Shown here piece by piece: positions 25,754 through 34,255 of a stretch of DNA of 64,000 bases. Made by a program: the position numbers and the translations under genes. Source of the stretch: Bacteroidales bacterium (GTDB lineage: Bacteria; Bacteroidota; Bacteroidia; Bacteroidales; UBA932); assembly GCA_012798805.1 (NCBI GenBank), contig JAAZMM010000044.1, positions 22,392-86,391 of the forward strand, read 5' to 3'. The notes under the pieces were generated by a model. The model was not told the DNA's origin. It ran no database searches and saw only the letters and a list, made by a program, of their open reading frames with translations. Numbering within the stretch: the stretch's first letter is position 1; each line of letters starts with the position of its first letter.

Positions 25754-26523
25754 AAGTAAAAAAGATATTGCTGCTGGTGTTGATATCGCTCCTGTTTTTA
25801 GGAGTGATGATACCCTACTTTTATTTCGTATCACAAATGGAGGAAGAAGCCATTGAGGAGAGAGTATGCAGTGATATCAATGTCAACTTTAAAGATTCCC
25901 TAAAGGTCAATCTCATAAGCAAAGAAGAGATTATTTCTCTTGTGGACAGGAGGGAGAAGGTAATAGGCTCAAGAAGTGATGAAATAAATCTTTCCAGGAT
26001 CGAAAGCCTGCTGGATAACCGGGGAGAGATTTTCAAATCGGAGGTCTATTTTTCTTCACCTACCACTTTGAGCATAGATATAGTACAGAGAAAGCCCGTT
26101 GTAAGATTTGAAAACGATACCGAAGGCTATTATGCCGATGAGACCGGATTTCTTTTTCCTCTTCTGAACTCCTACGACGTGCCTATTGTTACGGGAGAGA
26201 TTCCCTTACGTTTGGGTAAAGAGTATATGGGCATTCCTGAAGGAAAAGAGGGCGACTGGATAAAGGAAATTCTCCATCTTACCAACTATATCAGCAGCAA
26301 TGAATACTGGGACAAAAACATTGAACAGATATATATAGAAAATGGCGACATATGCCTTGTTTCACGTGTAAGCCATCATAAAATAATATTCGGCAACTGC
26401 CGCAATATTGATGCGAAATTTAAAAAATTGGCGACATTCTACACGACAATTGCTCCTGCAAAAGGGTGGGACACCCATAATGTCGTCAATCTAAAGTACA
26501 ACAAACAGATTATTTGCAAATAG
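25750..26523 (+). CDS. ftsQ: Cell division protein FtsQ
   Basis: A 257-aa bitopic divisome protein: short basic N-terminus, membrane helix at about 5-27 (ILLLVLISLLFLGVMIPYFYF), a weak POTRA-like segment (about 40-115, with KVIGSRSDEINLSRIESLL and SEVYFSSPTTLSIDIVQRKP) and a beta domain (YYADETGFLFPLLNSYDVPIV). The family is divergent; the position between murC and ftsA and the VQRKPVVRF phrase support the name. Links FtsL to the FtsW/FtsI enzymes in other bacteria. Confidence 0.88.
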   Translation: MKVKKILLLVLISLLFLGVMIPYFYFVSQMEEEAIEERVCSDINVNFKDSLKVNLISKEEIISLVDRREKVIGSRSDEINLSRIESLLDNRGEIFKSEVYFSSPTTLSIDIVQRKPVVRFENDTEGYYADETGFLFPLLNSYDVPIVTGEIPLRLGKEYMGIPEGKEGDWIKEILHLTNYISSNEYWDKNIEQIYIENGDICLVSRVSHHKIIFGNCRNIDAKFKKLATFYTTIAPAKGWDTHNVVNLKYNKQIICK

Positions 26524-26530
26524 GAAATAT

Positions 26531-27865
26531 ATGAGCGATTTTATTACAGCGATTGATTTCGGATCATCCAAAGTGGCCGTGGCAGTCGGAAAAGAGACTT
26601 CAGAAGGTGTAAAAGTGGTCTCATTTCATAGTTCCCCAATTCCAAACGGCATAAAAAATGGTGAAATCATCAACGAGGGCAGAGTAATTGAAGCCCTACG
26701 AACGGCACTCAAGGCTGCTTCTTCCGATATTGGAGAGGATATTAATAAGGCGGTAATCAATATCAGCGGAAGATTTCTCTCCTGTAAGGAGATAGAGAGC
26801 ACGATCATCAGGAATGACAGCAGCAAATATGTGACCGCAGAAGAACTGGAAAAGTACCGCAGGGAGCGCTACAAATTTGTAGTGGACGAAGGAAATATCA
26901 TTTACGAAGTTATTCCGCAAAAATACGACATCGACGATCTGATAGGATACCAACAGCATGAGATTATCGGAACAACGGGAAGGACTCTTAAAGCATACTA
27001 CAAGATCTTCCACGGTAAGGCAACATGGCTCACCAGATGCAGGAAGGTACTTTCAGCATGTGGTGTGGAGATCTCTAAAATCGTGCTCTCACCCATTGCT
27101 TCCGCAAGAGCAGTACTTACAGAAGCAGAGATGGAAAATGGAGTGGTACTGGCGGATATAGGACGTGGCCTGACACAAATTGCCGTTGTCAAAAAGGGCA
27201 TAGTCATAGATGTGCGCATGATTCCTTTCGCGGGTGAATCCATCACAGTCGATATCCAGACAGAGACCTCAATAAGTCCTAAATGGGCTGAAATGATCAA
27301 ACTCAAACATGGGTGTTGCGTCGGAGAATTTACTCCAGAGGACAAAAAACTGATACTCAGAGGCAATGATGGCATCATAGAAGATGAAGTGTCGCTTGCC
27401 AAACTTACAAATATCATCGAAGCGCGCACCAGCGAGATCCTTGAAGCAATCAAATATGTAAAGGAGGAAAATGAGTTACAAGGAAAACTCTCTGCCGGAG
27501 TGGTTATAACAGGCGGGACCTGCTATCTTGAAGGTTTTCTGGATCTGGCAAAAGTTTTTCTGGGTAAAAGAACACGACTTGCAGCGCCAAGAGGTTGCAT
27601 TACTCCGGATTCGGAAGAGAAAGCGCAAGACACATTCTCTTCAACAGTTGTAGGACTTTTGCTGGAGGGCTTTTCAAACAAACTCTCCTTTACCGAGTAC
27701 GACAGAATAAACGCGAGTGAGACTGAAGTTAATATGGAAACAGAGACCGAAGAAGTCAAGGGAAAAAAAGAATCGGGTAGAAAGAAAGAAGGAAACAGGA
27801 CGCAGAAAAGGGGATTAGGTGACTTATTCGGAGGAATTTTCGGTGAAACCAATGACAATTGCTGA
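26531..27865 (+). CDS. ftsA: Cell division protein FtsA
   Basis: Actin-like protein that tethers FtsZ to the membrane. 444 aa: phosphate 1 motif AIDFGSSKVAVAVG (7-20), the SHS2/1C insertion (about 83-165, VINISGRFLSC), phosphate 2 VLADIGRGLTQIAVV, and adenosine motif GVVITGGTCYLEGFLDLA near 325. A charged linker (ETEVNMETETEEVKGKKESG) leads to a C-terminal helix KRGLGDLFGGIFGE, which should be the membrane-targeting amphipathic helix. Six bases before ftsZ. Confidence 0.95.
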   Translation: MSDFITAIDFGSSKVAVAVGKETSEGVKVVSFHSSPIPNGIKNGEIINEGRVIEALRTALKAASSDIGEDINKAVINISGRFLSCKEIESTIIRNDSSKYVTAEELEKYRRERYKFVVDEGNIIYEVIPQKYDIDDLIGYQQHEIIGTTGRTLKAYYKIFHGKATWLTRCRKVLSACGVEISKIVLSPIASARAVLTEAEMENGVVLADIGRGLTQIAVVKKGIVIDVRMIPFAGESITVDIQTETSISPKWAEMIKLKHGCCVGEFTPEDKKLILRGNDGIIEDEVSLAKLTNIIEARTSEILEAIKYVKEENELQGKLSAGVVITGGTCYLEGFLDLAKVFLGKRTRLAAPRGCITPDSEEKAQDTFSSTVVGLLLEGFSNKLSFTEYDRINASETEVNMETETEEVKGKKESGRKKEGNRTQKRGLGDLFGGIFGETNDNC

Positions 27866-27871
27866 CAAATT

Positions 27872-29098
27872 ATGGAAACATTAGTACCAAAAAACTGGCC
27901 CAAGGGCTCAAATAACATTCTCAAAGTCATAGGCGTTGGGGGTGGCGGCAGTAATGCCGTACAATATATGTATTCACAGCAGATAGAGCAGGTCGATTTT
28001 ATTGTATGCAATACCGACAAACAAGCTCTCGATGGAAGTACCGTGCCGGTCAAACTTCAGATCGGCGGAATATTGACAAAAGGTCTTGGAGCAGGTCAGG
28101 ACGCAAGCATAGGTAGAAAATCGGCAATTGAGTCCAGAGAGGCTATAGAAGAACATCTGGGCGAAAACACACAAATGCTCTTTATCGCCGCCGGCATGGG
28201 TGGTGGCACAGGGACCGGAGCCTCTCCTGTAATAGCGGAAATTGCCAGATCCAAAGGTATTCTGACTGTCGGAGTAGTTACTCTTCCGGCGCGTTTTCTC
28301 GGCAACGAAGTGCTCTACAAAGCTATTGAGGGAGTGAAAGAACTCTTCAGACATGTGGACAGCCTTCTTATAATAGACAATGAGAAACTCTTCGATATCT
28401 ATGCCGACCTCGATATTCTGACACTTCTTCCAAAAGCCGATGAGGTATTGGCTACTGCAGTCAAGAGCATTGCAGAGATCATCACAGTTAGGGGCCAAAT
28501 CAATATGGACTTTGCCGATGTCAAGAAGATAATGCAAAACAGCAATGTCTCCCTAATGGGCATAGGCAGGGCATCCGGCGAAGACAGGGCCTATAAAGCT
28601 GTTGAAATGGCTCTCACATCTCCCCTGCTAAATCAGCTTGACCTTAAAACCGCAAAAAGAGCGTTGGTCAACATCACAACTTCGAGCGGTGAACATGTCA
28701 TTGAGGGAAATGAGGTAACGGCTCTTATGGAGTACATCAAAGAACTCACCAACCCCGATCTCAGTTCCAAAATGGGCCTTGTGCAAAATGATGAGATGGG
28801 AGAAAACATCGGAGTGACCATTATCGCTACCGGATTTGAGATGACACAGCTGCCCATCATCAGCGAAGACACGTTAAAAAACAACAGGATCGAGGTTAAG
28901 TACGATTTGACAAATAATAAAAGGGGTGTACCTTTGTGCCCCGACATCGAATCTCCCGTTACCAAAAAGGAAATGGTAATCGGCATACCTGCCCTAATTA
29001 CCGATAATCCGCAGACTATCAGCGAACTTGAGTCTGAGCCCGCAGTAATCAGAAGGGAAAGGATGTTGCAGCAACAGAAACTAACACAGAGTGAATGA
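27872..29098 (+). CDS. ftsZ: Cell division GTPase FtsZ
   Basis: Tubulin-like GTPase that forms the division ring. 408 aa. GTP-binding VIGVGGGGSNAV (19-30), tubulin signature AAGMGGGTGTGASP (106-119) and the synergy loop NMDFADVKKIM (about 210) are intact. After the core (about residue 320) a linker of only about 60 residues leads to ELESEPAVIRRERMLQ, which I take as the conserved C-terminal peptide that binds FtsA. Last gene of the dcw set; its stop overlaps the gltX start. murF, ddl and murB are not in this cluster. Confidence 0.97.
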   Translation: METLVPKNWPKGSNNILKVIGVGGGGSNAVQYMYSQQIEQVDFIVCNTDKQALDGSTVPVKLQIGGILTKGLGAGQDASIGRKSAIESREAIEEHLGENTQMLFIAAGMGGGTGTGASPVIAEIARSKGILTVGVVTLPARFLGNEVLYKAIEGVKELFRHVDSLLIIDNEKLFDIYADLDILTLLPKADEVLATAVKSIAEIITVRGQINMDFADVKKIMQNSNVSLMGIGRASGEDRAYKAVEMALTSPLLNQLDLKTAKRALVNITTSSGEHVIEGNEVTALMEYIKELTNPDLSSKMGLVQNDEMGENIGVTIIATGFEMTQLPIISEDTLKNNRIEVKYDLTNNKRGVPLCPDIESPVTKKEMVIGIPALITDNPQTISELESEPAVIRRERMLQQQKLTQSE

Positions 29099-30648
29099 TG
29101 AAACAGAGAAGAGTACGCTTTGCACCAAGTCCCACGGGGCCTCTACATATAGGCGGTGTAAGAACTGCACTATATAACTATCTTTATGCTAAACAAGCAG
29201 GAGGGAAATTCATACTGAGAATAGAAGATACCGACTCTCAGAGGTTCGTTCCGGGCTCCGAAGAGTATGTAATTGAATCTCTCAAATGGTGCGGCATTGT
29301 CCCTGACGAAGGTGTCGACAAAGAGGGCAAGGTAGTAGAAATACCCTGTGAGGAGCATCCACACGCACCCTACAGACAATCCCAACGCAAGCACATTTAT
29401 CGAAAATATGCTGAGCAGCTTGTAGCAAGCGGAAACGCCTACTATGCATTTGACACTCCGGAGGAACTAAATGCGCTCAGAAAAGAGGCAGAGGCCCAAA
29501 AAAGCAGTTTCATATACAATCACGAATCACGCAACTCACTCAAAAATTCACTCACGATTCCGGCTGATGAGGTAGAGCGTCGTCTTGCTGAAGAAGATGG
29601 GTGGACAATCAGATTCAAGATTCCTGAAAATAGAGTTGTGAAGATGTACGATCTTATCAGAGGCGACATCGAAGTCAACACCTCCACTCTGGATGACAAG
29701 GTGCTCTGGAAGAGAGCCGATGAACTCCCCACCTATCACCTTGCCAACATTGTTGACGATCATCTTATGGAGATAACAGAGGTTATAAGGGGAGAAGAAT
29801 GGCTTCCTTCCCTCCCACTTCATTATCTACTCTACGAAGCCTTTGGTTGGGAAGAGAACCGACCGCAATTTGCACACCTTTCGCTACTGCTTAAGCCTGA
29901 CGGCAAAGGCAAACTCAGCAAAAGAGATGGAGACAGATTGGGGTTTCCGGTATTTCCTCTCCAATGGATCAATGAAGATGGAGAAATCTCGCATGGCTAT
30001 CGCGAAGATGGCTATTTCCCGGAGGCATTTGTCAATATGCTGGCTTTTCTGGGATGGAATCCGGGAACGGAACAGGAGATTTTTACCCTGGAAGAACTGG
30101 TAGAGGTCTTTTCTCTTGAAAGAGTGGTCAAATCGGGCGCAAGATTTAATCACGACAAAGCAAAATGGTACAATCAGGAATATCTTCGCCGCAAAAGCAC
30201 TCAAGAACTTGTGGAGGCTTTTAGAGCACTTGAGGGAGAGCGTCTGGCCCCATTTGACGACCAATATGTAGGTGCAGCAGTGGAACTGATCAGGGAGAGA
30301 GCCTATTTTGTATATGAGTTCTGGGAGCTCTGCAGTTTCCTTTTCGAAGCCCCCGGGGAGTATGATCCTGCAGGAGTAAAAAAATTCTGGAAAGATGATG
30401 TTAAGGAGATTATTCCGCAAGTTGCACACTTGTTAGAGGATCTGGAACCCTTCAGCAAAAGTGTAATCGAAGAAAGACTAGAAAATCAGATTCGCTCCAA
30501 TGACTGGGGTATGGGCAAAGTCATGAATACCCTTCGCCTCTTCCTGATGGGTCGTAATTCCGGTCCCGGAGTAGCAGACATTATGGCTATTCTTGGCAAG
30601 AAGGAGGTATTACAACGGATCAACAACGCAATCACCCATTTGGGTTGA
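29095..30648 (+). CDS. gltX: Glutamate--tRNA ligase
   Basis: Class I aminoacyl-tRNA synthetase. 517 aa: FAPSPTGPLHIGGVRTALYNYL holds the HIGH-type signature HIGG at 18-21, and KLSKRDGDRLG near 275 is the KMSKS-type loop. IRGEEWLPSLPLHYLLYEAFGW and the helical anticodon-binding domain follow. Two adjacent ATGs (29095 and 29098) overlap the ftsZ stop, and either could start translation. Whether it also charges tRNA-Gln depends on gatCAB or glnS elsewhere. Confidence 0.96.
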   Translation: MMKQRRVRFAPSPTGPLHIGGVRTALYNYLYAKQAGGKFILRIEDTDSQRFVPGSEEYVIESLKWCGIVPDEGVDKEGKVVEIPCEEHPHAPYRQSQRKHIYRKYAEQLVASGNAYYAFDTPEELNALRKEAEAQKSSFIYNHESRNSLKNSLTIPADEVERRLAEEDGWTIRFKIPENRVVKMYDLIRGDIEVNTSTLDDKVLWKRADELPTYHLANIVDDHLMEITEVIRGEEWLPSLPLHYLLYEAFGWEENRPQFAHLSLLLKPDGKGKLSKRDGDRLGFPVFPLQWINEDGEISHGYREDGYFPEAFVNMLAFLGWNPGTEQEIFTLEELVEVFSLERVVKSGARFNHDKAKWYNQEYLRRKSTQELVEAFRALEGERLAPFDDQYVGAAVELIRERAYFVYEFWELCSFLFEAPGEYDPAGVKKFWKDDVKEIIPQVAHLLEDLEPFSKSVIEERLENQIRSNDWGMGKVMNTLRLFLMGRNSGPGVADIMAILGKKEVLQRINNAITHLG

Positions 30649-30657
30649 CAATATTAT

Positions 30658-31101
30658 ATGATTATGAGAACTATTGGAATGGCGTCCGACCACGCCGGAT
30701 TTGAACTTAAGGAGTTTCTGAAACCTTATCTTAAATCAATGAGGTACGAGATCTTGGATTTCGGTACCCATTCTACCGGGAGCATGGACTATCCCGACAC
30801 CGCGCACCCTCTTGCAGAAGCTATAGAAAGTGGAAAAGTAGAGTGCGGTATAGCAATATGCGGATCCGGCAACGGCATTGCGATGACGCTGAATAAGCAC
30901 CAGGGTGTGCGGGCGGCTCTTTGCTGGACTCCTGAGCTCGGTGCCCTGGCGCGTCAGCACAATGATGCAAATGTTCTCTCGCTTCCGGCAAGATTTATCT
31001 CGCAGGAGCTTGCCCTGGAGATTGTAAAGAGCTTTTTATCCTCAGAGTTCGAAGGTGGAAGACACCGGCGCAGGGTAGATAAAATTGCAGTGAGCAGCTA
31101 G
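30658..31101 (+). CDS. rpiB: Ribose 5-phosphate isomerase B
   Basis: Interconverts ribose 5-phosphate and ribulose 5-phosphate in the pentose phosphate pathway. 147 aa with GMASDHAGFELKEFL at the N-terminus, YPDTAHPLAEAIESG, the active-site block CGIAICGSGNGIAMTLNK (about 62-79) and HNDANVLSLPARFIS. All are typical for the RpiB/LacAB family; the cysteine in CGSGNG is the expected base. A second ATG at 30664 gives a start (MRTIGMASDH) equally close to homologues. Lies between gltX and truB with short gaps. Confidence 0.95.
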   Translation: MIMRTIGMASDHAGFELKEFLKPYLKSMRYEILDFGTHSTGSMDYPDTAHPLAEAIESGKVECGIAICGSGNGIAMTLNKHQGVRAALCWTPELGALARQHNDANVLSLPARFISQELALEIVKSFLSSEFEGGRHRRRVDKIAVSS

Positions 31102-31103
31102 AT

Positions 31104-31946
31104 ATGGGGTATTTTATACTGGAAGGATGTGATGTAGAGAAGGAATCGTTATCCGAATTTTTCGGAGAACATCTGGCTGCCTCAATCGATGAATACCGGA
31201 AAGGGATCGTACTTCCTGTTGACAAACCCTACAGGTGGACTTCGGCCGATGTGGTAAGAAAAATCAAATTCCAAATCCAGAAACATTTCAAGCAGAAAAA
31301 AATCAAAGTAGGCCATGCCGGCACTCTGGATCCTCTGGCAACCGGCCTGCTGATTGTCTGCGTAGGCAAGGCTACCAAAATAGCAGAAGAGCTGCAATCT
31401 CAGGAAAAGGAATATATTGCCACAATAGAATTTGGTGCGACCACCCCCTCTTTTGACCTTGAACAGGAGATTGACGCCTATTATCCTTTTAAGCATATTA
31501 CTGAAGAGATGGTGCGCAACGCTCTGAAAGAGTTTGAGGGTGAGCAATTACAGGTACCGCCTCTATTTTCCGCAAAGGTGGTTGATGGATTGCGCGCCTA
31601 TGAATATGCACGTGCCGGTGAGGAGGTTAAGCTACGCAAGTCCCTGATCAACATTACCGGGATCGAACTGCTCTCATTTACCGAAGCCTCTGCAGAAAAT
31701 CAGGAATCCGAAGAAAAGAATGAAGAGGAGAGCATACAAGAGGCATCCCCGGGTGGAAAATACTACTATCACCACTCGAGCAGCAAGAGCGATGGCACAC
31801 GTCCCTACGCTACGATCAGGGTGCGCTGCAGCAAGGGAACATATATTCGTTCCCTGGCCCGCGACCTCGGTTGTACTCTCGGCAGCGGCGGTTATTTGAC
31901 GGCTCTTCGCCGGACCGCATCGGGTGATTTTGTGCTAAATAATTGA
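31104..31946 (+). CDS. truB: tRNA pseudouridine(55) synthase
   Basis: Makes pseudouridine 55 in the T-loop of tRNAs. 280 aa: VDKPYRWTSADVVRKI, then GHAGTLDPLATGLL with the catalytic Asp76, KEYIATIEFGATTPSFD, PPLFSAKVVDGLRAYEYAR and the late RVRCSKGTYIRSLARDLG. A Glu/Ser-rich segment (about 197-236, including EEKNEEES and YYYHHSSS) interrupts the domain just before the KGTYIRSL strand. A leading extension of about 30 residues precedes the usual TruB start. Two bases after rpiB. Confidence 0.94.
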   Translation: MGYFILEGCDVEKESLSEFFGEHLAASIDEYRKGIVLPVDKPYRWTSADVVRKIKFQIQKHFKQKKIKVGHAGTLDPLATGLLIVCVGKATKIAEELQSQEKEYIATIEFGATTPSFDLEQEIDAYYPFKHITEEMVRNALKEFEGEQLQVPPLFSAKVVDGLRAYEYARAGEEVKLRKSLINITGIELLSFTEASAENQESEEKNEEESIQEASPGGKYYYHHSSSKSDGTRPYATIRVRCSKGTYIRSLARDLGCTLGSGGYLTALRRTASGDFVLNN

Positions 31947-32009
31947 TTTTTTGAAACTTTTTGAAATATTTTTCGTATAAGAGAGTGTTTTGTACATTTT
32001 TTTCCAGCA

Positions 32010-33059
32010 ATGAAATTATCCCAATTTTACTTTGAACTACCTGAAGAGAGAATCGCCAAATATCCGGCAACTTTCAGAGACGAATCGCGCCTTATGGTGC
32101 TTAACAAGGAAACCGGAGAGATTGAGCACAAAATCTTCAAGGATATACTTGATTATTGTAAACCTCATGACCTCTTCGTGTTCAACGATGCGAGGGTATT
32201 TCCTGCACGTCTCTTCGGAAACAAGGAGAAAACCGGAGCTGAAATAGAGGTTTTCCTTCTCAGAGAGCTCAATAAAGATCAGCGTTTGTGGGATGTACTG
32301 GTGGATCCTGCCAGAAAAATCCGCATCGGCAACAAATTGTATTTCGGTGAAAATGATGCTCTTGTTGCTGAAGTCATCGACAATACCACATCCAGAGGCC
32401 GTACTTTGAGATTCCTTTTTGACGGTACTTACGAAGAGTTTAAACAGACACTTCTGAGGCTAGGAGAGTTGCCTATTCCAAAATGGATACGCTCAAGAGC
32501 CGAAGAGTGTGATACTGAACGTTTCCAGACCATCTACGCTCAAACTGAAGGGGCTGTCGCCTGCCCTGCAGCGGGCCTCCATTTTAGTAAAATTCTCTTC
32601 AAAAGAATGGAACTCGAGGATATTGACACCACCTTCCTCACACTCTATATGAGCAACGCCCATTTCCACAATGTTGACGTAGAGGATCTATCCAAACACA
32701 AAATGGATTCCGAAAAGGTTGTAATTTCAGAAGAAACCGCATCCAAAGTCAATCAGGCCAAGGCTAATGGCAACAAAGTATTTGCTGTAGGCGTTACCAC
32801 CGTACGCGCACTGGAGACTTATGTCACCACACGCAATGAGATCAAAGAGCTGGACACCTGGACCAACAGGTTTATATTTCCGCCATACAAATTCTCGATT
32901 CCTGACGCAATGGTTACAAATTTCCATCTTCCTTCCTCCACAATGTTGATGAGTGCCGCCGCATTCGGAGGTTATTACAATGTAATGAATGCCTACAAGG
33001 TTGCCATTGACCAGGAGTATCGCTTTGGTACATACGGAGATGCGATGTTGATTATTTAA
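32010..33059 (+). CDS. queA: S-adenosylmethionine:tRNA ribosyltransferase-isomerase
   Basis: Builds epoxyqueuosine in tRNA by transferring the ribosyl part of SAM onto 7-aminomethyl-7-deazaguanine. 349 aa starting MKLSQFYFELPEERIAKYP, with RDESRLMVLN, FNDARVFPARLFG, RYQT-type ERFQTIYAQTEGAVACPAAGLHF region and the C-terminal TNFHLPSSTMLMSAAAFGG, all family hallmarks. A 63-base gap after truB is T-rich with no exact TAnnTTTG box. Other queuosine genes are not in the window. Confidence 0.96.
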   Translation: MKLSQFYFELPEERIAKYPATFRDESRLMVLNKETGEIEHKIFKDILDYCKPHDLFVFNDARVFPARLFGNKEKTGAEIEVFLLRELNKDQRLWDVLVDPARKIRIGNKLYFGENDALVAEVIDNTTSRGRTLRFLFDGTYEEFKQTLLRLGELPIPKWIRSRAEECDTERFQTIYAQTEGAVACPAAGLHFSKILFKRMELEDIDTTFLTLYMSNAHFHNVDVEDLSKHKMDSEKVVISEETASKVNQAKANGNKVFAVGVTTVRALETYVTTRNEIKELDTWTNRFIFPPYKFSIPDAMVTNFHLPSSTMLMSAAAFGGYYNVMNAYKVAIDQEYRFGTYGDAMLII

Positions 33060-33085
33060 AATTGTCTTTTAAGCACCCCAAATAG

Positions 33086-33134
33086 AATCATACTCCATAA
33101 TTTAGCGACAAAAAAGCTGATATGGAGTATGATT
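33086..33134 (+). promoter_or_regulatory. Inverted repeat overlapping the dprA start codon
   Basis: A perfect 13-base inverted repeat: left arm 33086-33098, right arm 33122-33134, loop 23 bases. The right arm begins with the dprA ATG and runs through codon 5. In an mRNA that reads through from queA the start codon would be paired. A weaker -7-like TAATTTAG (33098-33105) lies in the loop, and a transcript from it would lack the left arm. Confidence 0.65.
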
Positions 33135-34231
33135 TTTACATTTGCGCAGCTGCTTTAAGTAAAATATTTGCCTATAAACCGGCAGTTGCGCTCCAACTCA
33201 TCGAAAGGGTCGGAGAGATAACCGAAATTTTCAAATTGAATAAAAGGGAACTCGGAGAAATGCTCCCATTCGACAAAGAGATTCTTGAGGCTCTCACTGA
33301 CCCCAGGCTACTCGAATGGGCACAGAAAGAGATAGATTGGGCGCACACTCACGGAGTTCAGACACTTTACATTACCGATCAGAACTATCCTTACCGGCTC
33401 AGAGAGTGCTACGATGCCCCTATCCTACTCTATTACAAAGGAAAAGCAGATCTAAATGCACGAAGGGTGCTTTCAGTAGTTGGCACCCGCAAATCCTCTT
33501 ATTACGGCAGAAATAGCTGCCGCAAGATCATAGAGGAGCTCGCCTCATCCAGCAAACCACTGGTAATAAGCGGACTGGCATACGGCATCGATGCGTCTGC
33601 ACACCGGGCCGCAATGGAGTACGGACTTCCTACCGTGGGAGTAATGGCTACCGGCATCGACACCATCTATCCCCCTCAACACCGGAGTCTTGCGGAGGAA
33701 ATGTTGGAAAATGGTGGCATCATCACTGACTTTTATCGTGGCTGTGAGGGCATTAAGATCAATTTCATCAAGAGAAACCGTATCATAGCAGGAATGGCGG
33801 ATGCCGTACTCCTTGGAGAATCACACTCAAAAGGGGGCGGACTTATTACCACCTCTCTTGCCTTATCTTACTCGCGTGAAGTCTTTGCTATCCCGGGACG
33901 AATCGGGGATGACTCTTTCGAGGGTTGCAACAGGCTAATAGAGCGGGAAGCTGCCAGAATAGTCACAAATCCCGGCACCATCAGTGCAGCTATGGGGTGG
34001 AGGGAGAAAACAAATCGCAGGAAGAACTCTACACCCGATCTTTTCGACGGTGTCACCGGCGATAATGCACGTGCAATACTCAATACCCTCAAAGATAGAG
34101 ACTCTCTGACAGCGGAACAAATTGAAGAACGCACCAGTATTCCCCTGCGGAACCTCTCCACCGAACTCCTTCAACTCGAGATTTCCGGTAAAATAGTGCA
34201 AATTATGGGAGACAAGTATTCAATTGCTTGA
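33122..34231 (+). CDS. dprA: DNA-processing protein DprA
   Basis: Loads RecA on incoming single-stranded DNA during natural transformation. 369 aa: N-terminal helical SAM-like domain (about 1-65), then the Rossmann core with YPYRLRECYDAPILLYYKG, SVVGTRKSSYYGR, VISGLAYGIDASAHRAA (about 140-156), GVMATGIDTIYPPQH and FIKRNRIIAGMADAVLLGE. The C-terminal part (about 305-369, LTAEQIEERTSIPLRNLSTELLQLEISGKI) is the winged-helix DML1-like domain. Genome-wide competence cannot be judged here. The start codon is part of the inverted repeat at 33086-33134. Confidence 0.95.
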   Translation: MEYDFYICAAALSKIFAYKPAVALQLIERVGEITEIFKLNKRELGEMLPFDKEILEALTDPRLLEWAQKEIDWAHTHGVQTLYITDQNYPYRLRECYDAPILLYYKGKADLNARRVLSVVGTRKSSYYGRNSCRKIIEELASSSKPLVISGLAYGIDASAHRAAMEYGLPTVGVMATGIDTIYPPQHRSLAEEMLENGGIITDFYRGCEGIKINFIKRNRIIAGMADAVLLGESHSKGGGLITTSLALSYSREVFAIPGRIGDDSFEGCNRLIEREAARIVTNPGTISAAMGWREKTNRRKNSTPDLFDGVTGDNARAILNTLKDRDSLTAEQIEERTSIPLRNLSTELLQLEISGKIVQIMGDKYSIA

Positions 34232-34241
34232 TATTTTTCCA

Positions 34242-34249
34242 TAACTTTG
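34242..34249 (+). promoter_or_regulatory. Candidate -7 element for tatD
   Basis: TAACTTTG in the 24-base gap after dprA. It ends 6 bases before the tatD ATG at 34256, so the transcript would be nearly leaderless. The -33 region is weak. Confidence 0.45.
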
Positions 34250-34255
34250 CTGAAT

